DNA of 64,000 bases from Micromonospora chalcea (GCF_002926165.1 NZ_MAGP01000093.1:62001-126000); one strand, 5' to 3'; shown: positions 35,338-45,359, counted from the stretch's first letter. Translations and numbers: made by a program. The notes: generated by a model not told the origin, from the letters alone.

Positions 35338-38130
35338 GTGGTTGCCAAACCCAGGGAGACGGTGGCGAGCGCTCATCCGGAACTCCTGCCAGAGTTGCTT
35401 GAGGTCGAGGGCTGGACTAGGGCTTTGGGCGACCTACCCCGGGGCTCGAACCGCAAGGCCCGGTGGAGATGCGCGACCTGTGGGCTTGAGTGGTGGCAGG
35501 CCGCCGCGGTGCGGGTGCGAGCGGCAGCCGGCTGTAAGACTTGCCGGAGCCGTCTGCGACGAAAGGCCGAGACGCCGGAGCCGGGCCGTAGCCTGGCGGA
35601 AGTCATGCCGGAGCTGGCCGAGGAGTGGCTGGAATGCCTGACCTACCCCACTGCCACACCGGGGACGATTAGCGCCCAGTCCTCGGCCGAGGTGCGATGG
35701 CGCTGCTCCGCCTGCGGCCACTCCTGGGTAGCGCCGATCTCGCGGCGGACCGGGTCTGGGGGAGGCGGTTGCAAGCCGTGCGCGAGCAAGCGCCGGTCCG
35801 CCGCCAACTCACGGCGGGTGGCCAACCGGGTCGGCGATGCGTGCCCGGAGGTCGTCAAGTTTTTCCTGCGCTGGGAGGATCCAGCCGAGCAGGCACCCGT
35901 GGCCGAGGTGAGTGTTCGCTCCGACAAGGTGGCCTGGTGGCGCTGCACTTGCGGCAACACCTGGCATACGAGAGTCCGGCTCCGAGTCGCCGGAAGCGTC
36001 TGCCCACGATGCCGCGCCGCGAAACGTCGGCCGTCAACCACAGCGCCACTGCGCACTACCCACCCCACGGTCGCCGCGATGTTCGTCGGCAACCTCACCA
36101 ATCCGCACCGTACCCCCGACTCCATGCCGAAATCCGCGACCGACCGGTGCCGATGGCGGTGCAGCGCCTGTAAACATGAGTGGGAGCAGACCGTATTGAA
36201 CGTGGTCGGCGCCGGTCGGCCCTGCCCTCGATGCGCCAAGTTGATGGGCGGCGCGCCGCAGCCTGGCCGATCGCTCGCTGACCTGTACCCAGAAATCGCG
36301 GCCCAGTTCGTCGCCAACCAGCGTCGTCCCGAGCGGGGACCCGCCCTCCTCCGTCCGAACTCAGTTGACCGATGCTTATGGCGCTGCGACGACTGTGCGC
36401 ACGAGTGGGTCTCTACCGTGACGAACCGAACCGCCGGCCGCGGCTGCCCGCCCTGCGGGCGCCGACGGGCGCGTGAGCTGCAGCGCGACCCCGGCGAAGC
36501 GGCTCCATTCAGCAGGACGCATCCGGAGCAGACCGCCACATTCGTCGCCAACAAGTCCCATCCTGGCCGGGATCCGCAGAGCTTCACTGCGGGGACCAGC
36601 GACATCTGCGTCTGGCGCTGCCCAGAGTGTTCTCGGCACTTCGAACGCTCGGTCGCCACTCACGCGACCCGCCTGCTCTGTGCCGCCTGCGCGTACCTGG
36701 CTCGTGGCGTCGCCAGCCGTGTCGCCCCCGAAAAGAAGTCACTGGCCACGCTGATGCCGGAGGTCGCCTCGTCCTTCGTGGCGAACATCTCCTGGCCCGG
36801 GCATGGACCGGCGACGCTGTACCCACGCGCCGGCGCCCTCTGCTCCTGGCGCTGCCGATGCGGTGCACTCTTCGAGGCGCACGTACGCGATCGCGCGAAA
36901 TCACCGGACTACGGCTGCGGCCGGTGCCGCCGCCGAGGCCGTAGCCTCCTCGAACTGGAGCTCGCCCACCTGCTGGCGGCCGCGACCGGCGACGAAGTGG
37001 AAGTCGACGTTCGCCTCGACGGCGGCCGTCGCTCGGCGGAGCGGCTTGACCTCTTTCTGCCCTCGGCCGAGATCTACATCGACCTCGACCCGGCCCAGTG
37101 GCACTCCGACAAAACCGCTCACGCCCGGGATCTGCGCAAATCGGAGGTGATGGCCAAGCTGGGCGTGCGCTATGTGCGGGTCCGGCAGCCCGGCACGCCG
37201 CCGGTTCCGGGGGAGACCGTGGTGGCGGGCACCAAGGATGCGACGGAGTGGTACCTGGTCCTCGCGGAGTGGCTGCGGTCGCAGTCCATGCCGTGCCCGC
37301 CCCTGTCCGCCGGCCGGATCGCCGCATGCCTCGCTGCGGCGCGCGAGGAGTGGAAGGCGTTCCAGAACACACCACCCGGCGATAGCCTGGCGTTCTTGTT
37401 CCCCGAGCTGGCGGGCGAACTGGTGGAGAACCTAACGCGTCCGGAGATGGGCGCGCAGTGGCTCGTTCCGGGCTCCGCAGACCGGTGCGTCTGGCAGTGC
37501 GGAACCTGCCGACACGTATGGCGCACCCGAGTAGTTAGCCGGGCCCAGCGCAAAACCGGCTGCCCGTCGTGCTCCCGGCGGGAACGCTCCTACCAAGCTC
37601 GTCTGAGTCGACCCGGGCTCCGGGTTCGCGACGTGGCTCCCGAGCTGCTCAGCCAGGCCGTGCGCATCCTTGACGTCGATAAGGCCCGGGACATCGAGCT
37701 GCTCGATCTGGCTCGCGGGTCGTCCATCCGGGTGCTCTGGCGATGCCCGGACTGTGCGAACGAGTGGGTGGCCCCGGTCGTCAACCGTACATCTGGGCGT
37801 GGTTGCCAACCGTGCGGCATTCGCCGGCGTAGCGCGGCCCGCCGGCAGCCTCCACCCGGTGGATCCCTGGCCGATCTGCATCCCGAGGTCGCGGGCACTT
37901 TCCTGGAGAACCTGGACAACCCTGGCCGTGGGCCTGACCGGCTGCGTCCGGGATCCCACAACCGCTGCCGGTGGCACTGCCCCTGCTGTGGGTCGAAGGA
38001 GTGGGAGACGACGGTCTCAGCCCGAATCAAGCGGCAGGGCTGCGGAGGGTGCCGTGGCCTGAGGGTCGGCAGGCCGAGCGTCATCGCCAGCAAGAAGGGG
38101 CCGCAGTTCGACGCGCTCCTACTGTTTTGA
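35338..38130 (+). CDS. Zinc-ribbon (DUF4379-type) array with an embedded PD-(D/E)XK/Vsr-like nuclease domain
   Basis: A 930-residue protein. I count ten treble-clef zinc-ribbon repeats of the DUF4379 type, each with a W-R-C-x-x-C ... C-x-x-C frame (for example WRCSACGHSW, WRCDDCAHEW, WRCPDCANEW). Seven lie before and three after a central domain at about residues 535-640. That domain reads GRSLLELELAHLLA, RLDLFLPSAEIYIDLD, then QWHSDKTAHARDLRKSEVM and VRYVRVR, the E...D...WH...D pattern of Vsr-like PD-(D/E)XK endonucleases. Two repeats (the third and seventh) lack one cysteine. The array probably binds nucleic acid and positions the nuclease. GTG 35338 has AGGA 7 bases upstream. It lies between two other defence units. 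Confidence 0.8.
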   Translation: MVAKPRETVASAHPELLPELLEVEGWTRALGDLPRGSNRKARWRCATCGLEWWQAAAVRVRAAAGCKTCRSRLRRKAETPEPGRSLAEVMPELAEEWLECLTYPTATPGTISAQSSAEVRWRCSACGHSWVAPISRRTGSGGGGCKPCASKRRSAANSRRVANRVGDACPEVVKFFLRWEDPAEQAPVAEVSVRSDKVAWWRCTCGNTWHTRVRLRVAGSVCPRCRAAKRRPSTTAPLRTTHPTVAAMFVGNLTNPHRTPDSMPKSATDRCRWRCSACKHEWEQTVLNVVGAGRPCPRCAKLMGGAPQPGRSLADLYPEIAAQFVANQRRPERGPALLRPNSVDRCLWRCDDCAHEWVSTVTNRTAGRGCPPCGRRRARELQRDPGEAAPFSRTHPEQTATFVANKSHPGRDPQSFTAGTSDICVWRCPECSRHFERSVATHATRLLCAACAYLARGVASRVAPEKKSLATLMPEVASSFVANISWPGHGPATLYPRAGALCSWRCRCGALFEAHVRDRAKSPDYGCGRCRRRGRSLLELELAHLLAAATGDEVEVDVRLDGGRRSAERLDLFLPSAEIYIDLDPAQWHSDKTAHARDLRKSEVMAKLGVRYVRVRQPGTPPVPGETVVAGTKDATEWYLVLAEWLRSQSMPCPPLSAGRIAACLAAAREEWKAFQNTPPGDSLAFLFPELAGELVENLTRPEMGAQWLVPGSADRCVWQCGTCRHVWRTRVVSRAQRKTGCPSCSRRERSYQARLSRPGLRVRDVAPELLSQAVRILDVDKARDIELLDLARGSSIRVLWRCPDCANEWVAPVVNRTSGRGCQPCGIRRRSAARRQPPPGGSLADLHPEVAGTFLENLDNPGRGPDRLRPGSHNRCRWHCPCCGSKEWETTVSARIKRQGCGGCRGLRVGRPSVIASKKGPQFDALLLF

Positions 38131-38204
38131 GGGCGCCGGCCGCCCAGTACCGCTCCTTGGACGGTAGGCAGAATGCGGGCGGTCTGTAGCCCCCTCTATC
38201 GCTC

Positions 38205-38222
38205 AGCCGTTCGCAGACGGCT
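38205..38222. terminator. Stem-loop between two convergent genes
   Basis: AGCCGT at 38205-38210 pairs perfectly with ACGGCT at 38217-38222 around a 6-base loop. It sits between the stops of two convergent genes and may end transcription from either side. The stem is short. Confidence 0.4.
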
Positions 38223-38226
38223 CTTG

Positions 38227-39795
38227 TTAGATGCCTCGTGGTGGCCCAAGTGCTCGGAGTGCTGCCACGAGGTCTAGCGGCACGGTGAAATGGGTCGCCT
38301 GAACCCCGTGGTCGTAGCCCGTCTGGAACGGGTACTCCACTTCCTCGGGAAGGCGACCTTGCTCCATGAGAGACGCTGTGATCCTATTGGTGGGACGTGT
38401 TAGTCCGCGGAGTGTCCGATCCGGTGGAAAATTGGCGATCGTGTACACCTGATCCCGCTCCAGCCGACCGTGCCGGCGTGCCGCGGCACGGATCAGAGCG
38501 GCTTGCGTCGGGTAGGAGCCGTCGAGCACGGTCATCAGGCTCTTGGCTGTCGGTACCGACCAGCCTCGAATGTCGCGAGGCCTTCGCTCAGCCTGATCTT
38601 CAATCACGATCCGTGGCTCGGGACGTCTGCGCTGTCGAGGCCGAGCAGGCAGGCTGCGCCGCAGGAACGACGTATCCGCTGCGTCAGTTCCCGCGTCGCC
38701 TTCAACCTGCTCCTCCTCCGAGGGAAGTCGGGGAGGTGTTCTCACCGGCTGATACCGCAACTGAACCAAGCGGTCTTCCAAGAAGAGGCTGATCGTCGGC
38801 AACAAGGTTCGCTTTGCGTCGGCCGCACGTCGCCGTTCCTGTTCGGGCACGGACAACAACCAGGCCTCGAGGGCGCCGGGGAGGCCGAACGATAGCCGGA
38901 AAGCTTCAGGATCTTCCGTGGGGGTAATGATCCAATCCCCACGAGCCCCTTCTCGCCCGAAACGAATGTCGACTGGGACGTAAGCGCCGTGCGCTGCGAT
39001 GAAAGCCTCGAAGTCCTCCATGCTATCGGGATGCATGGCCAGGATGAACGGCGCCGCGGGGAAGCCCAGGATGAGCCCTTCGCCACTAGCCGAGTCCTGT
39101 AGCTCCGCAGTCACCCGGGCCGCCCAGGACGTTAAGATATCCGCAGGCAGGCCGCCGTGCGTACCTTCAGAGGAAACTTCAGTCGCGGTGATTTCGGCGC
39201 CAGCGTTGCTAAATGCATTTCGAAGTGCCAGCCGTACTTGCCGGACAGGAAAAGTCGCCAGATTTGCGTCCGCTGCTTCGGCTAGGACCAGCGTCGCGGC
39301 CCTTTCTACCGTCTCAATGAGGGGTTCGAACGCCGGGCCCGATAGGTCGACAAGTGAGATCTGTTGAGCGAGCGCGTAGCTTTGTGCTTCCTTCTTGAAG
39401 CCAGCCGCCGAGAACAACGCGTAGCGGTACTGATACCGGCGTAACGGTTGCCGGTACGTCGTCGATAGCGCCGTCGAGTACTGCTGGTTCACGTCATCGA
39501 TGACGCCGTGTGCGTTGCGCACCTCCGCTAGGCCGACTTTCGATCCGCGATTCTTCGCCTCGACGAAAAGCCGAACAGGTAGGGAGAACGGTGTCGGCAT
39601 TAGCAGATCGCCCAAGACGTCAGCCTGGTGATCAGCGCCTCGGCCGCGAACGAGCAGACCGTGTCCCGCTTGACGCAGGGCTTGTTCATCAGCGTCCGAG
39701 TCCTGCAGGAGCCGGTATCCGTTTGAGCTAAGTAGGAAGGCGATCGCCTCTTCGAGAAGATACCCGGCCAGAGCATCGGCGGAGATCAGTGCCAT
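38227..39795 (-). CDS. Restriction-endonuclease-like protein with N-terminal PD-(D/E)XK domain
   Basis: A 522-residue protein. The first 200 residues look like a type IV/Mrr-like restriction endonuclease fold: EEAIAFLLSSNGYRLL, then HQADVLGDL with D59, and VRLFVEAKNR with E79 and K81, the D...ExK catalytic set. A middle domain and a C-terminal part (SVPTAKSLMTVLDGSYPTQA) that may bind DNA are not recognised. ATG 39795 follows GAGG at 8 bases; the longer upstream reading is not needed. It is convergent with the zinc-ribbon nuclease gene and probably contributes to restriction of foreign DNA. Confidence 0.7.
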   Translation of the reverse strand: MALISADALAGYLLEEAIAFLLSSNGYRLLQDSDADEQALRQAGHGLLVRGRGADHQADVLGDLLMPTPFSLPVRLFVEAKNRGSKVGLAEVRNAHGVIDDVNQQYSTALSTTYRQPLRRYQYRYALFSAAGFKKEAQSYALAQQISLVDLSGPAFEPLIETVERAATLVLAEAADANLATFPVRQVRLALRNAFSNAGAEITATEVSSEGTHGGLPADILTSWAARVTAELQDSASGEGLILGFPAAPFILAMHPDSMEDFEAFIAAHGAYVPVDIRFGREGARGDWIITPTEDPEAFRLSFGLPGALEAWLLSVPEQERRRAADAKRTLLPTISLFLEDRLVQLRYQPVRTPPRLPSEEEQVEGDAGTDAADTSFLRRSLPARPRQRRRPEPRIVIEDQAERRPRDIRGWSVPTAKSLMTVLDGSYPTQAALIRAAARRHGRLERDQVYTIANFPPDRTLRGLTRPTNRITASLMEQGRLPEEVEYPFQTGYDHGVQATHFTVPLDLVAALRALGPPRGI

Positions 39796-40598
39796 GGTCT
39801 GATCCTCGCATGTGGAGGTCGATGCGGGGCGCCCGGCTACGTGCGCAGGCGAATGGCGGCGGAGGGGTGTCGTGATCCCTGCCCCTGATCTCACGGAGGC
39901 GCGCATGGCATGCGGGAGCGGGACCTTGCCCCACCCGGCCTTGGTGTTGGATGATCAACCGCGCTTCGTGCAACAGCACCCGTCCATCAAACCGGCGTCA
40001 TTACGATGAAGACTCGTCGGATCCTGGTGGCGCTCGTGCTGACAGCGGCTGCGGCAATCCTGCCCCAGGCCACCACCCACACCCCGATGACCACGGCCAT
40101 GTCCGCTTGTCTCCTATGGGAGAAGCCTAACTATCGTTAAGCCGGTGTCCTAGGACGCCCTAGTGCGTGCGTCACTCATCTCCAGCCTGCGCCGCAGTAC
40201 CAGATTGGCCCGGTTGAGAGCCCCGGGGCCAACCAATCTAGGTAGGTTTCTGTCAGCCGAGCGGAATGGTGCCGACAAGGTGCAACCCGTGATGGGCATC
40301 GGTTCGTGTCGATCCTCCGACACCAACCCCCACGGCGCGACTGCCAGTGATGCGATGAGCCGGTGCGTCCTTCGGTGCGCGTGCAACTCCGTAGTGGTGG
40401 GGAGTGCTGTTCAGGCGTGGGCGGCTTCCCCACGAGGGCTGCCTCCGTGATTACCTCACAGTTGCGGTAGCCAGTACATGCTTCCTTCGCGCTGTCGAGC
40501 CGAGCCACCCGCGTCTGGGGCCTCGGGCTCCGCGAGAACCTTGTCGAAGGCGTTGGGTACGGGATTTCATTCTCAACGGCCTGGGGTAGCGCCGACTG
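39796..40598. other. Gene-poor stretch before the giant SAMD9-like gene
   Basis: About 800 bases. Apart from one possible short exported peptide (40006-40140), I see nothing that I can support. Confidence 0.4.
40006..40140 (+). CDS. Possible short exported peptide (44 residues)
   Basis: MKTRRILVALVLTAAAAILP is a good signal-peptide-like start. The remaining 24 residues are short and contain one cysteine (SACLLWEK). No clear Shine-Dalgarno precedes ATG 40006 and no family is recognised, so it could be a gene remnant. Confidence 0.3.
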   Translation: MKTRRILVALVLTAAAAILPQATTHTPMTTAMSACLLWEKPNYR

Positions 40599-43500
40599 TC
40601 AACTGCGCAGGGTCACCGACCACGCACGGATACCGTCGTACGAGAAACCGAGCACCGCGTGTACCCGCGCGTTCTCGTGCCGGCCCCGGAGCACCCCAGC
40701 CCGTGCGGGGACGAAGAAGGCCTCCAGGTCCGTGTCGTCGAGGCGCAGGCTGCCGGCCTGGGGCGATCTAATTGTCGACACCTTGGCCGGCATGACACGC
40801 AGGGTGGCGGGGATCTCGTCGCTGCGCTCCCGGTTCCAGGTCGACGGCACCTCTGAGTAAAGGACCAACTGGCTGAGTCCGTCGCCCTTACCCAGCCATT
40901 CGTAGCTGAATTTGCGGTTGCCGAACGACAGGGACAAATCTCGGCACCGGTCGATCTTCCGCTGGGCCTCCCGCGACTGGCTCCTCCGCCCGTTGATCAC
41001 TTGGAGGACCGCGATGATGTAGTCGTACAGATACGCCTCGCGGGAAACCCGCTGCACAGCCCAGTTCGACACCAGCTCGCTGGCCCGGTCCAGGGTGGTG
41101 GCACCGCTGCGGGCGGCCCGCAACCAGTCCCGCAGGCTCGTCTCGTCGGACGGATCGTCGCGGAGGTTCTCCTCGAGCAGGGCCAGCACACGTCGTCGGT
41201 CGTCGCGGTCCAGGTTCTTCCAGTCGCCGGCTCGGCGGACGTAGACGCGGGCCAGTCGGCGCCGAATCGGCGACTTGAGCACGTCTGGTCGGTCGAGCAG
41301 GTTGCGCCATCCCTGGAGGAGGGCGGCGTAGTCGTCGTACAGCTGCTGGAGTTGGACGTAGACGGTTTGAGCTCGGGCGGACATGGGATCGGGGCCCCGG
41401 ATCTCCTGTACGGAGTCCATCGCTCTTTCGGCCCGCTCCACCAGCCCGCGGTAGACCGACGAACCGGGCCGGGAGAGGAACTCACTGAAGGAGGCGCTGC
41501 GGGCGCGATCGCGGGCCATGTCGATCGCCGTGACGGCCACGGAGACGGTCGCGACGTGCGGGTATTCGGACTTGTCGTCGAGTTTCGCGGCAGCGTCGAA
41601 GTCGCTGAGCGCGAGCTCCGTCAGCCGGAGGAGCTCGGCCTCGTCCTTCTTCTTTGCCTGGTCCCGCAGGCACCGGGTATAGATCATTCCTCGAATGTGG
41701 AAGAGGACCGTGTCGGCGTCGTTGATGTCGAGCGCCCGTTTCGCCGCCTGCAGGGCCCCGTCGGAGTCGCCGGCGTAGCTCAGCAGACGGCCGTAGTGCG
41801 CCCAGTAGTGGGCCTCGTCGGGGAAATGCTCGGCCAGTTGGCGCATCACCTCGAGGCGACCCTCCTGGGAGGGGATGTCCTCGAGGAACTCTGAGAACGA
41901 ACGCTGTCGCTCACCACCGAGGAGTTCCCTGTTTTCGCGGTTGATGAACAGCCGGTCCAAGAGATCGCGGATGTCGTCGGGTGGCTCCTCCCCGAAGACG
42001 CTGCTCGCCTGTTCGATGACGTTCGACGCTACACTCGACAAGGACAGACGCCAGGCCTCCGCCGCGGCTCCCGGCGGTGTGAGCAGCTGCCGGAGCGACT
42101 CCTCGGCGATCAACCAGTGGACGGTGCGCCAATATCCTGGCGTCTCCTCCGCGAGCAAGCTCTGCGCCGGATGACTGAGGTGCTGTTCCAGGATGACGGC
42201 CTGATCGTCGTCGGCCTCCAGGATGTCCGCGAACAGGTCCGACGCCACGCTGATGCCGGCATAGCGATGGGCTACGGCGATGAGGACGAACACCGCGCGT
42301 TCGGTGTCCGAGACCCCGGCCAGTGAGCGCCGGACGTGCTCGACGAGCCCGTGGAAATTCTTCTCGAAAGCCACCAGGCCCAGGTAGAAGGGAACGGCCG
42401 TCTTGAGGCCGGGCTGGATCGCCTGCAAATCGTGGGCGCGCTGGGGTGCATATTCGACATACCGGCTCACCAGGCTCGAGAGCTCGGCACGGGTGGCGGC
42501 TGGGCCCAGGTAGAAGCTTCTGGGTCCGGCTTCCCGCGGCTTTTCGAACCGTCGACCAACCACGACGACGACCGCCGGGACCGAGTCTCCGCGCAGCCGG
42601 TTGTAGACGCCTTCCGTGACGGCATCGGTCGTGTTCTCGAGGACGACTAGCACCGGCAGTCCGCTCAGCTGACTGAGGCGGCTGACTCGTTCGGCGAGTC
42701 CGTAGTCATCGTGGGTGCCGGTGCAATAGATGGTCGGGAACTCGCTGTGCAGGTCCCAGGCGAGTCGACGGCCCAGGGTAGTTCCGCCGGCGCCGGGGTA
42801 ATGCATGAGCGCGATTCGGCGCGTGTCCCGGCCGGAGAGGTCAATGCGGACCGCCTGCTCGAGGTCGTCGGCGATTCCCGGCCGTACGTCCAGCCCTAGG
42901 CTGAGCTCGAACCACGTCACCGGGCGGCCCTGTAGGAAGCCCCCGCCGGTGTTCTCGGTGTTGCCGGCCGTGGTGCCCGACGACGAGTCGAGCAGGTCGG
43001 CGAACTCGCGGAACCACTGGGCGTCCTCGGCGTCGAGAACTACCGGCCCGTCCAGGCCGGGAATCGTCGAGGGGGGGACGTCACGGTCCTCAAGGGCGGG
43101 AAGATTGTCGAGTAGTTTTCCAGGCTCGATCGCGATGTGCTCGTCGACGTAGTCGTCGATGTCGCTGGGTGTCGCGCTGACCAGGACCGTGGTCGATCGA
43201 TCGCCGAACCGATCGTCGAAGGCCTGCACGATGTCGCCCACGCGCTTGTCTGGGTCCCCCAGAACCACCAGGGCGATCGGCCGGGAGCTGAACCGGGCGA
43301 GCCCGCTGACCGACTCGGTGATCAAGGGCCGGTTGTGCCGGCGCCATAGGCGATGGTTCGTCCCGCCCGTGGTGTTCATCGCCTCGGCATATTCGCCGAA
43401 GACGAGCCACGTGGTCGATCCGTGTCGGAACTCGGGATTCTGCTCGCTGGTCACGAGGCGGTGCAGTCTGTTGCCTTGCTGCCGCGCCGACGCCAGCGGC

Positions 43501-44870
43501 CCGGTGGTGTCGATGTCCGGGTCGAAGGACATGACGGCGGTCCAGGGCAGTTCCCCTATCCGCGGGCTGCTGACTCCGGGAGCGAGGAGAGCGATCACCG
43601 AACGCTTGTCGTTGAGGATGCCCGAAGTCCCGAGCAGCCGGTCGATCCCCTTGCGTACCTCCTCGTCGAGTTGAGGGCCGCACACCGGAACCGTTCCCGG
43701 GTCTGGCGGGAACTCGACGGTTCCCTGTCGGCGGAGGTATTGGCCGAGGGCCCGGCAGCCGAGCTCGAAGTACCAGAGGCGTAGCGTCTCGGTCGCCTTG
43801 ACTCGGCCGACACCCTGCAGAGCCGCGCCCACCAGAGCGAGCTGGAGCTGGTCGTCCCAGTCGTCGTCCATGCCGGGCGCCGCGCCGATCTGCCATTCCT
43901 TTGCGGCTTGGCGGATCCCACGCACAGCGTCCCGCGGCGACTTGAGGTCGGACGACACCCCGTCGGCGTCGTTCAGAAGGATGTCGAAGAGCTCTTCGCG
44001 CCGGGCGGGTGTGTCGTCGAGGTATTCGGTGACGACGGCCAGTGCCAGATACAGGAGGTCCTTGGCCAGCGAGGCCGAGGCCTCGTAGCTCGACAGGTCG
44101 ATCAGGCGGAAACCCTCGGGCGATGGGTTTGGGCTCACGTGAAGCAGTAGGTTACCCGGGTGAAGGTCGCCGTGGGCTCGTCCGAAGAGCCCGAAGAACG
44201 GGGCATCACTCGGCCAGAGGGCTGGGTCCTCGATCCAGGACAGAGCGTTCGGCACCGCGGTTGCGAGGTGGGTGGGAAAGCGGATCCACGGCGCAGCCTC
44301 TAGCTTGCGGGCCTGGTTGAATCGGGTCAGCGGACCCTTCTTGTCGGCCTTCGTCCCGAGGTCCGAGCGAAGAACCTCGTACGGCGTCGTCTTGCGGACC
44401 TCGGGTGCGGGATTCCACCCTTTGAGTAGCCGCGAGACGATGTGCCCGGTCATGTCGGCCAGACGGCTATCGCGGATGATGCTCGACAGAGGCGCGACCC
44501 GGCGCAGCGAGTCGCCAGCGACAGCTTGGAACAGGACCCGCCACTTGGTGTTGCTCTCGACGGTTTCGAAGGGCTGTTGCACCAGGTGCCGCTCGGCGAA
44601 TTCCGGCGGGGAGTCGGCGAGCGCTTGGGTGTGCAGCCGCGGCTCCCGTGACGTCGTTCGTTCGGGCGGGCAAGCCTTGAGGACTACCTTGGCCGGCCCG
44701 CCTGGGCCGGTGACGACGACGACCGCCACGGGAGCGGCCGTGTTGCCTCCGGTCAGCCACCGCTCGTACTGGATGACGTTGCCGGTCTCTGCCTGCCACT
44801 GATCGAGGGCGTCCACGACGGACTTTTCGAGGCCGACTGCGAGGTTGGCGTCAAGGGTGGACCCGCTCAT
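40599..44870 (-). CDS. APH-like kinase / SAMD9-like STAND NTPase / TPR / OB-like fusion
   Basis: A 1423-residue protein. Residues about 35-300 form an aminoglycoside-phosphotransferase-like kinase, with the catalytic loop HGDLHPGN at 233-240 and the metal-binding Asp258 in LIDLSS. Residues about 410-600 may be a SIR2/Rossmann-like domain (ELPWTAVMSFDPD, IALVVLGDP). The P-loop YPGAGGTTLGRRLAWDL at about 691-707 with Walker B PVLVVLEN at 739-746 is the GAGGTT-type nucleotide-binding motif of SAMD9-related STAND proteins. TPR helices follow at about 1030-1250. The last 60 residues (FFVPARAGVLRG, VLGFSYDGIRAWSV) match the OB-like tail seen in that group. The order thus mirrors SAMD9, with a kinase in place of SAM/AlbA_2. 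It probably senses infection; the kinase may be the effector. That is inference. Confidence 0.75.
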   Translation of the reverse strand: MSGSTLDANLAVGLEKSVVDALDQWQAETGNVIQYERWLTGGNTAAPVAVVVVTGPGGPAKVVLKACPPERTTSREPRLHTQALADSPPEFAERHLVQQPFETVESNTKWRVLFQAVAGDSLRRVAPLSSIIRDSRLADMTGHIVSRLLKGWNPAPEVRKTTPYEVLRSDLGTKADKKGPLTRFNQARKLEAAPWIRFPTHLATAVPNALSWIEDPALWPSDAPFFGLFGRAHGDLHPGNLLLHVSPNPSPEGFRLIDLSSYEASASLAKDLLYLALAVVTEYLDDTPARREELFDILLNDADGVSSDLKSPRDAVRGIRQAAKEWQIGAAPGMDDDWDDQLQLALVGAALQGVGRVKATETLRLWYFELGCRALGQYLRRQGTVEFPPDPGTVPVCGPQLDEEVRKGIDRLLGTSGILNDKRSVIALLAPGVSSPRIGELPWTAVMSFDPDIDTTGPLASARQQGNRLHRLVTSEQNPEFRHGSTTWLVFGEYAEAMNTTGGTNHRLWRRHNRPLITESVSGLARFSSRPIALVVLGDPDKRVGDIVQAFDDRFGDRSTTVLVSATPSDIDDYVDEHIAIEPGKLLDNLPALEDRDVPPSTIPGLDGPVVLDAEDAQWFREFADLLDSSSGTTAGNTENTGGGFLQGRPVTWFELSLGLDVRPGIADDLEQAVRIDLSGRDTRRIALMHYPGAGGTTLGRRLAWDLHSEFPTIYCTGTHDDYGLAERVSRLSQLSGLPVLVVLENTTDAVTEGVYNRLRGDSVPAVVVVVGRRFEKPREAGPRSFYLGPAATRAELSSLVSRYVEYAPQRAHDLQAIQPGLKTAVPFYLGLVAFEKNFHGLVEHVRRSLAGVSDTERAVFVLIAVAHRYAGISVASDLFADILEADDDQAVILEQHLSHPAQSLLAEETPGYWRTVHWLIAEESLRQLLTPPGAAAEAWRLSLSSVASNVIEQASSVFGEEPPDDIRDLLDRLFINRENRELLGGERQRSFSEFLEDIPSQEGRLEVMRQLAEHFPDEAHYWAHYGRLLSYAGDSDGALQAAKRALDINDADTVLFHIRGMIYTRCLRDQAKKKDEAELLRLTELALSDFDAAAKLDDKSEYPHVATVSVAVTAIDMARDRARSASFSEFLSRPGSSVYRGLVERAERAMDSVQEIRGPDPMSARAQTVYVQLQQLYDDYAALLQGWRNLLDRPDVLKSPIRRRLARVYVRRAGDWKNLDRDDRRRVLALLEENLRDDPSDETSLRDWLRAARSGATTLDRASELVSNWAVQRVSREAYLYDYIIAVLQVINGRRSQSREAQRKIDRCRDLSLSFGNRKFSYEWLGKGDGLSQLVLYSEVPSTWNRERSDEIPATLRVMPAKVSTIRSPQAGSLRLDDTDLEAFFVPARAGVLRGRHENARVHAVLGFSYDGIRAWSVTLRS

Positions 44871-45049
44871 GCGACCACCCTAGTGCTAGCGGGGAACAGC
44901 CGGGGCCTGCCGACGCAGGAGGGGACGTTCGAGGGAGAGGGTGCACCTGGACGTCGCATCGACTGAACCGCGCGGATCGATATAGACTGTTCTACCGGGC
45001 GGGGCTCTTCGGCGGGGTCCTTTAGCGGGCCTGGTCCCCGCTGATCGAG

Positions 45050-45275
45050 GCGTCGTCCAACGTGGCCTTCTAGGTTCGACGTTCTCCCGACGTAGCTGGC
45101 GCAAGTCCTGCACCTCTGAGTGGTCGGCCGGTCGTCGCGCTGACCCGGTCGGCCCCGTCCTGGCGGGTCCAGTGGATCACCGGCCTCGGGTCCGACTCCC
45201 GATACAAGCGCACCGCACGTTCACGCAGCTCATCGGGGTACCGTCGAAAGCCTCCGAGCTACCGGGGAACCTCAG
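45050..45275 (-). pseudogene. IS3-type orfA remnant with its terminal end
   Basis: On the minus strand RYPDELRERAVRLYRESD, then WTRQDGADR and, in another frame, QLRRENVEPRR, are the start, linker and leucine-zipper part of an IS3 OrfA, broken by deletions and frameshifts. The outer end at 45252-45275 is almost identical to bases 1-24 of the window. Confidence 0.65.
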
Positions 45276-45359
45276 AGCAAGAAGGACCAGGACGCCCACC
45301 GCAAGGCCAAAGCACCCGCAGCGGACGCCCGCCGAAGTTCGACTGAGACCTCCACCGGA

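Noticed and set aside
35338..38130. Zinc-ribbon repeats as a nucleotide tandem repeat
   Set aside because: The periodicity is at protein level (WRCxxC pattern); the DNA copies are too diverged to be called a DNA repeat.
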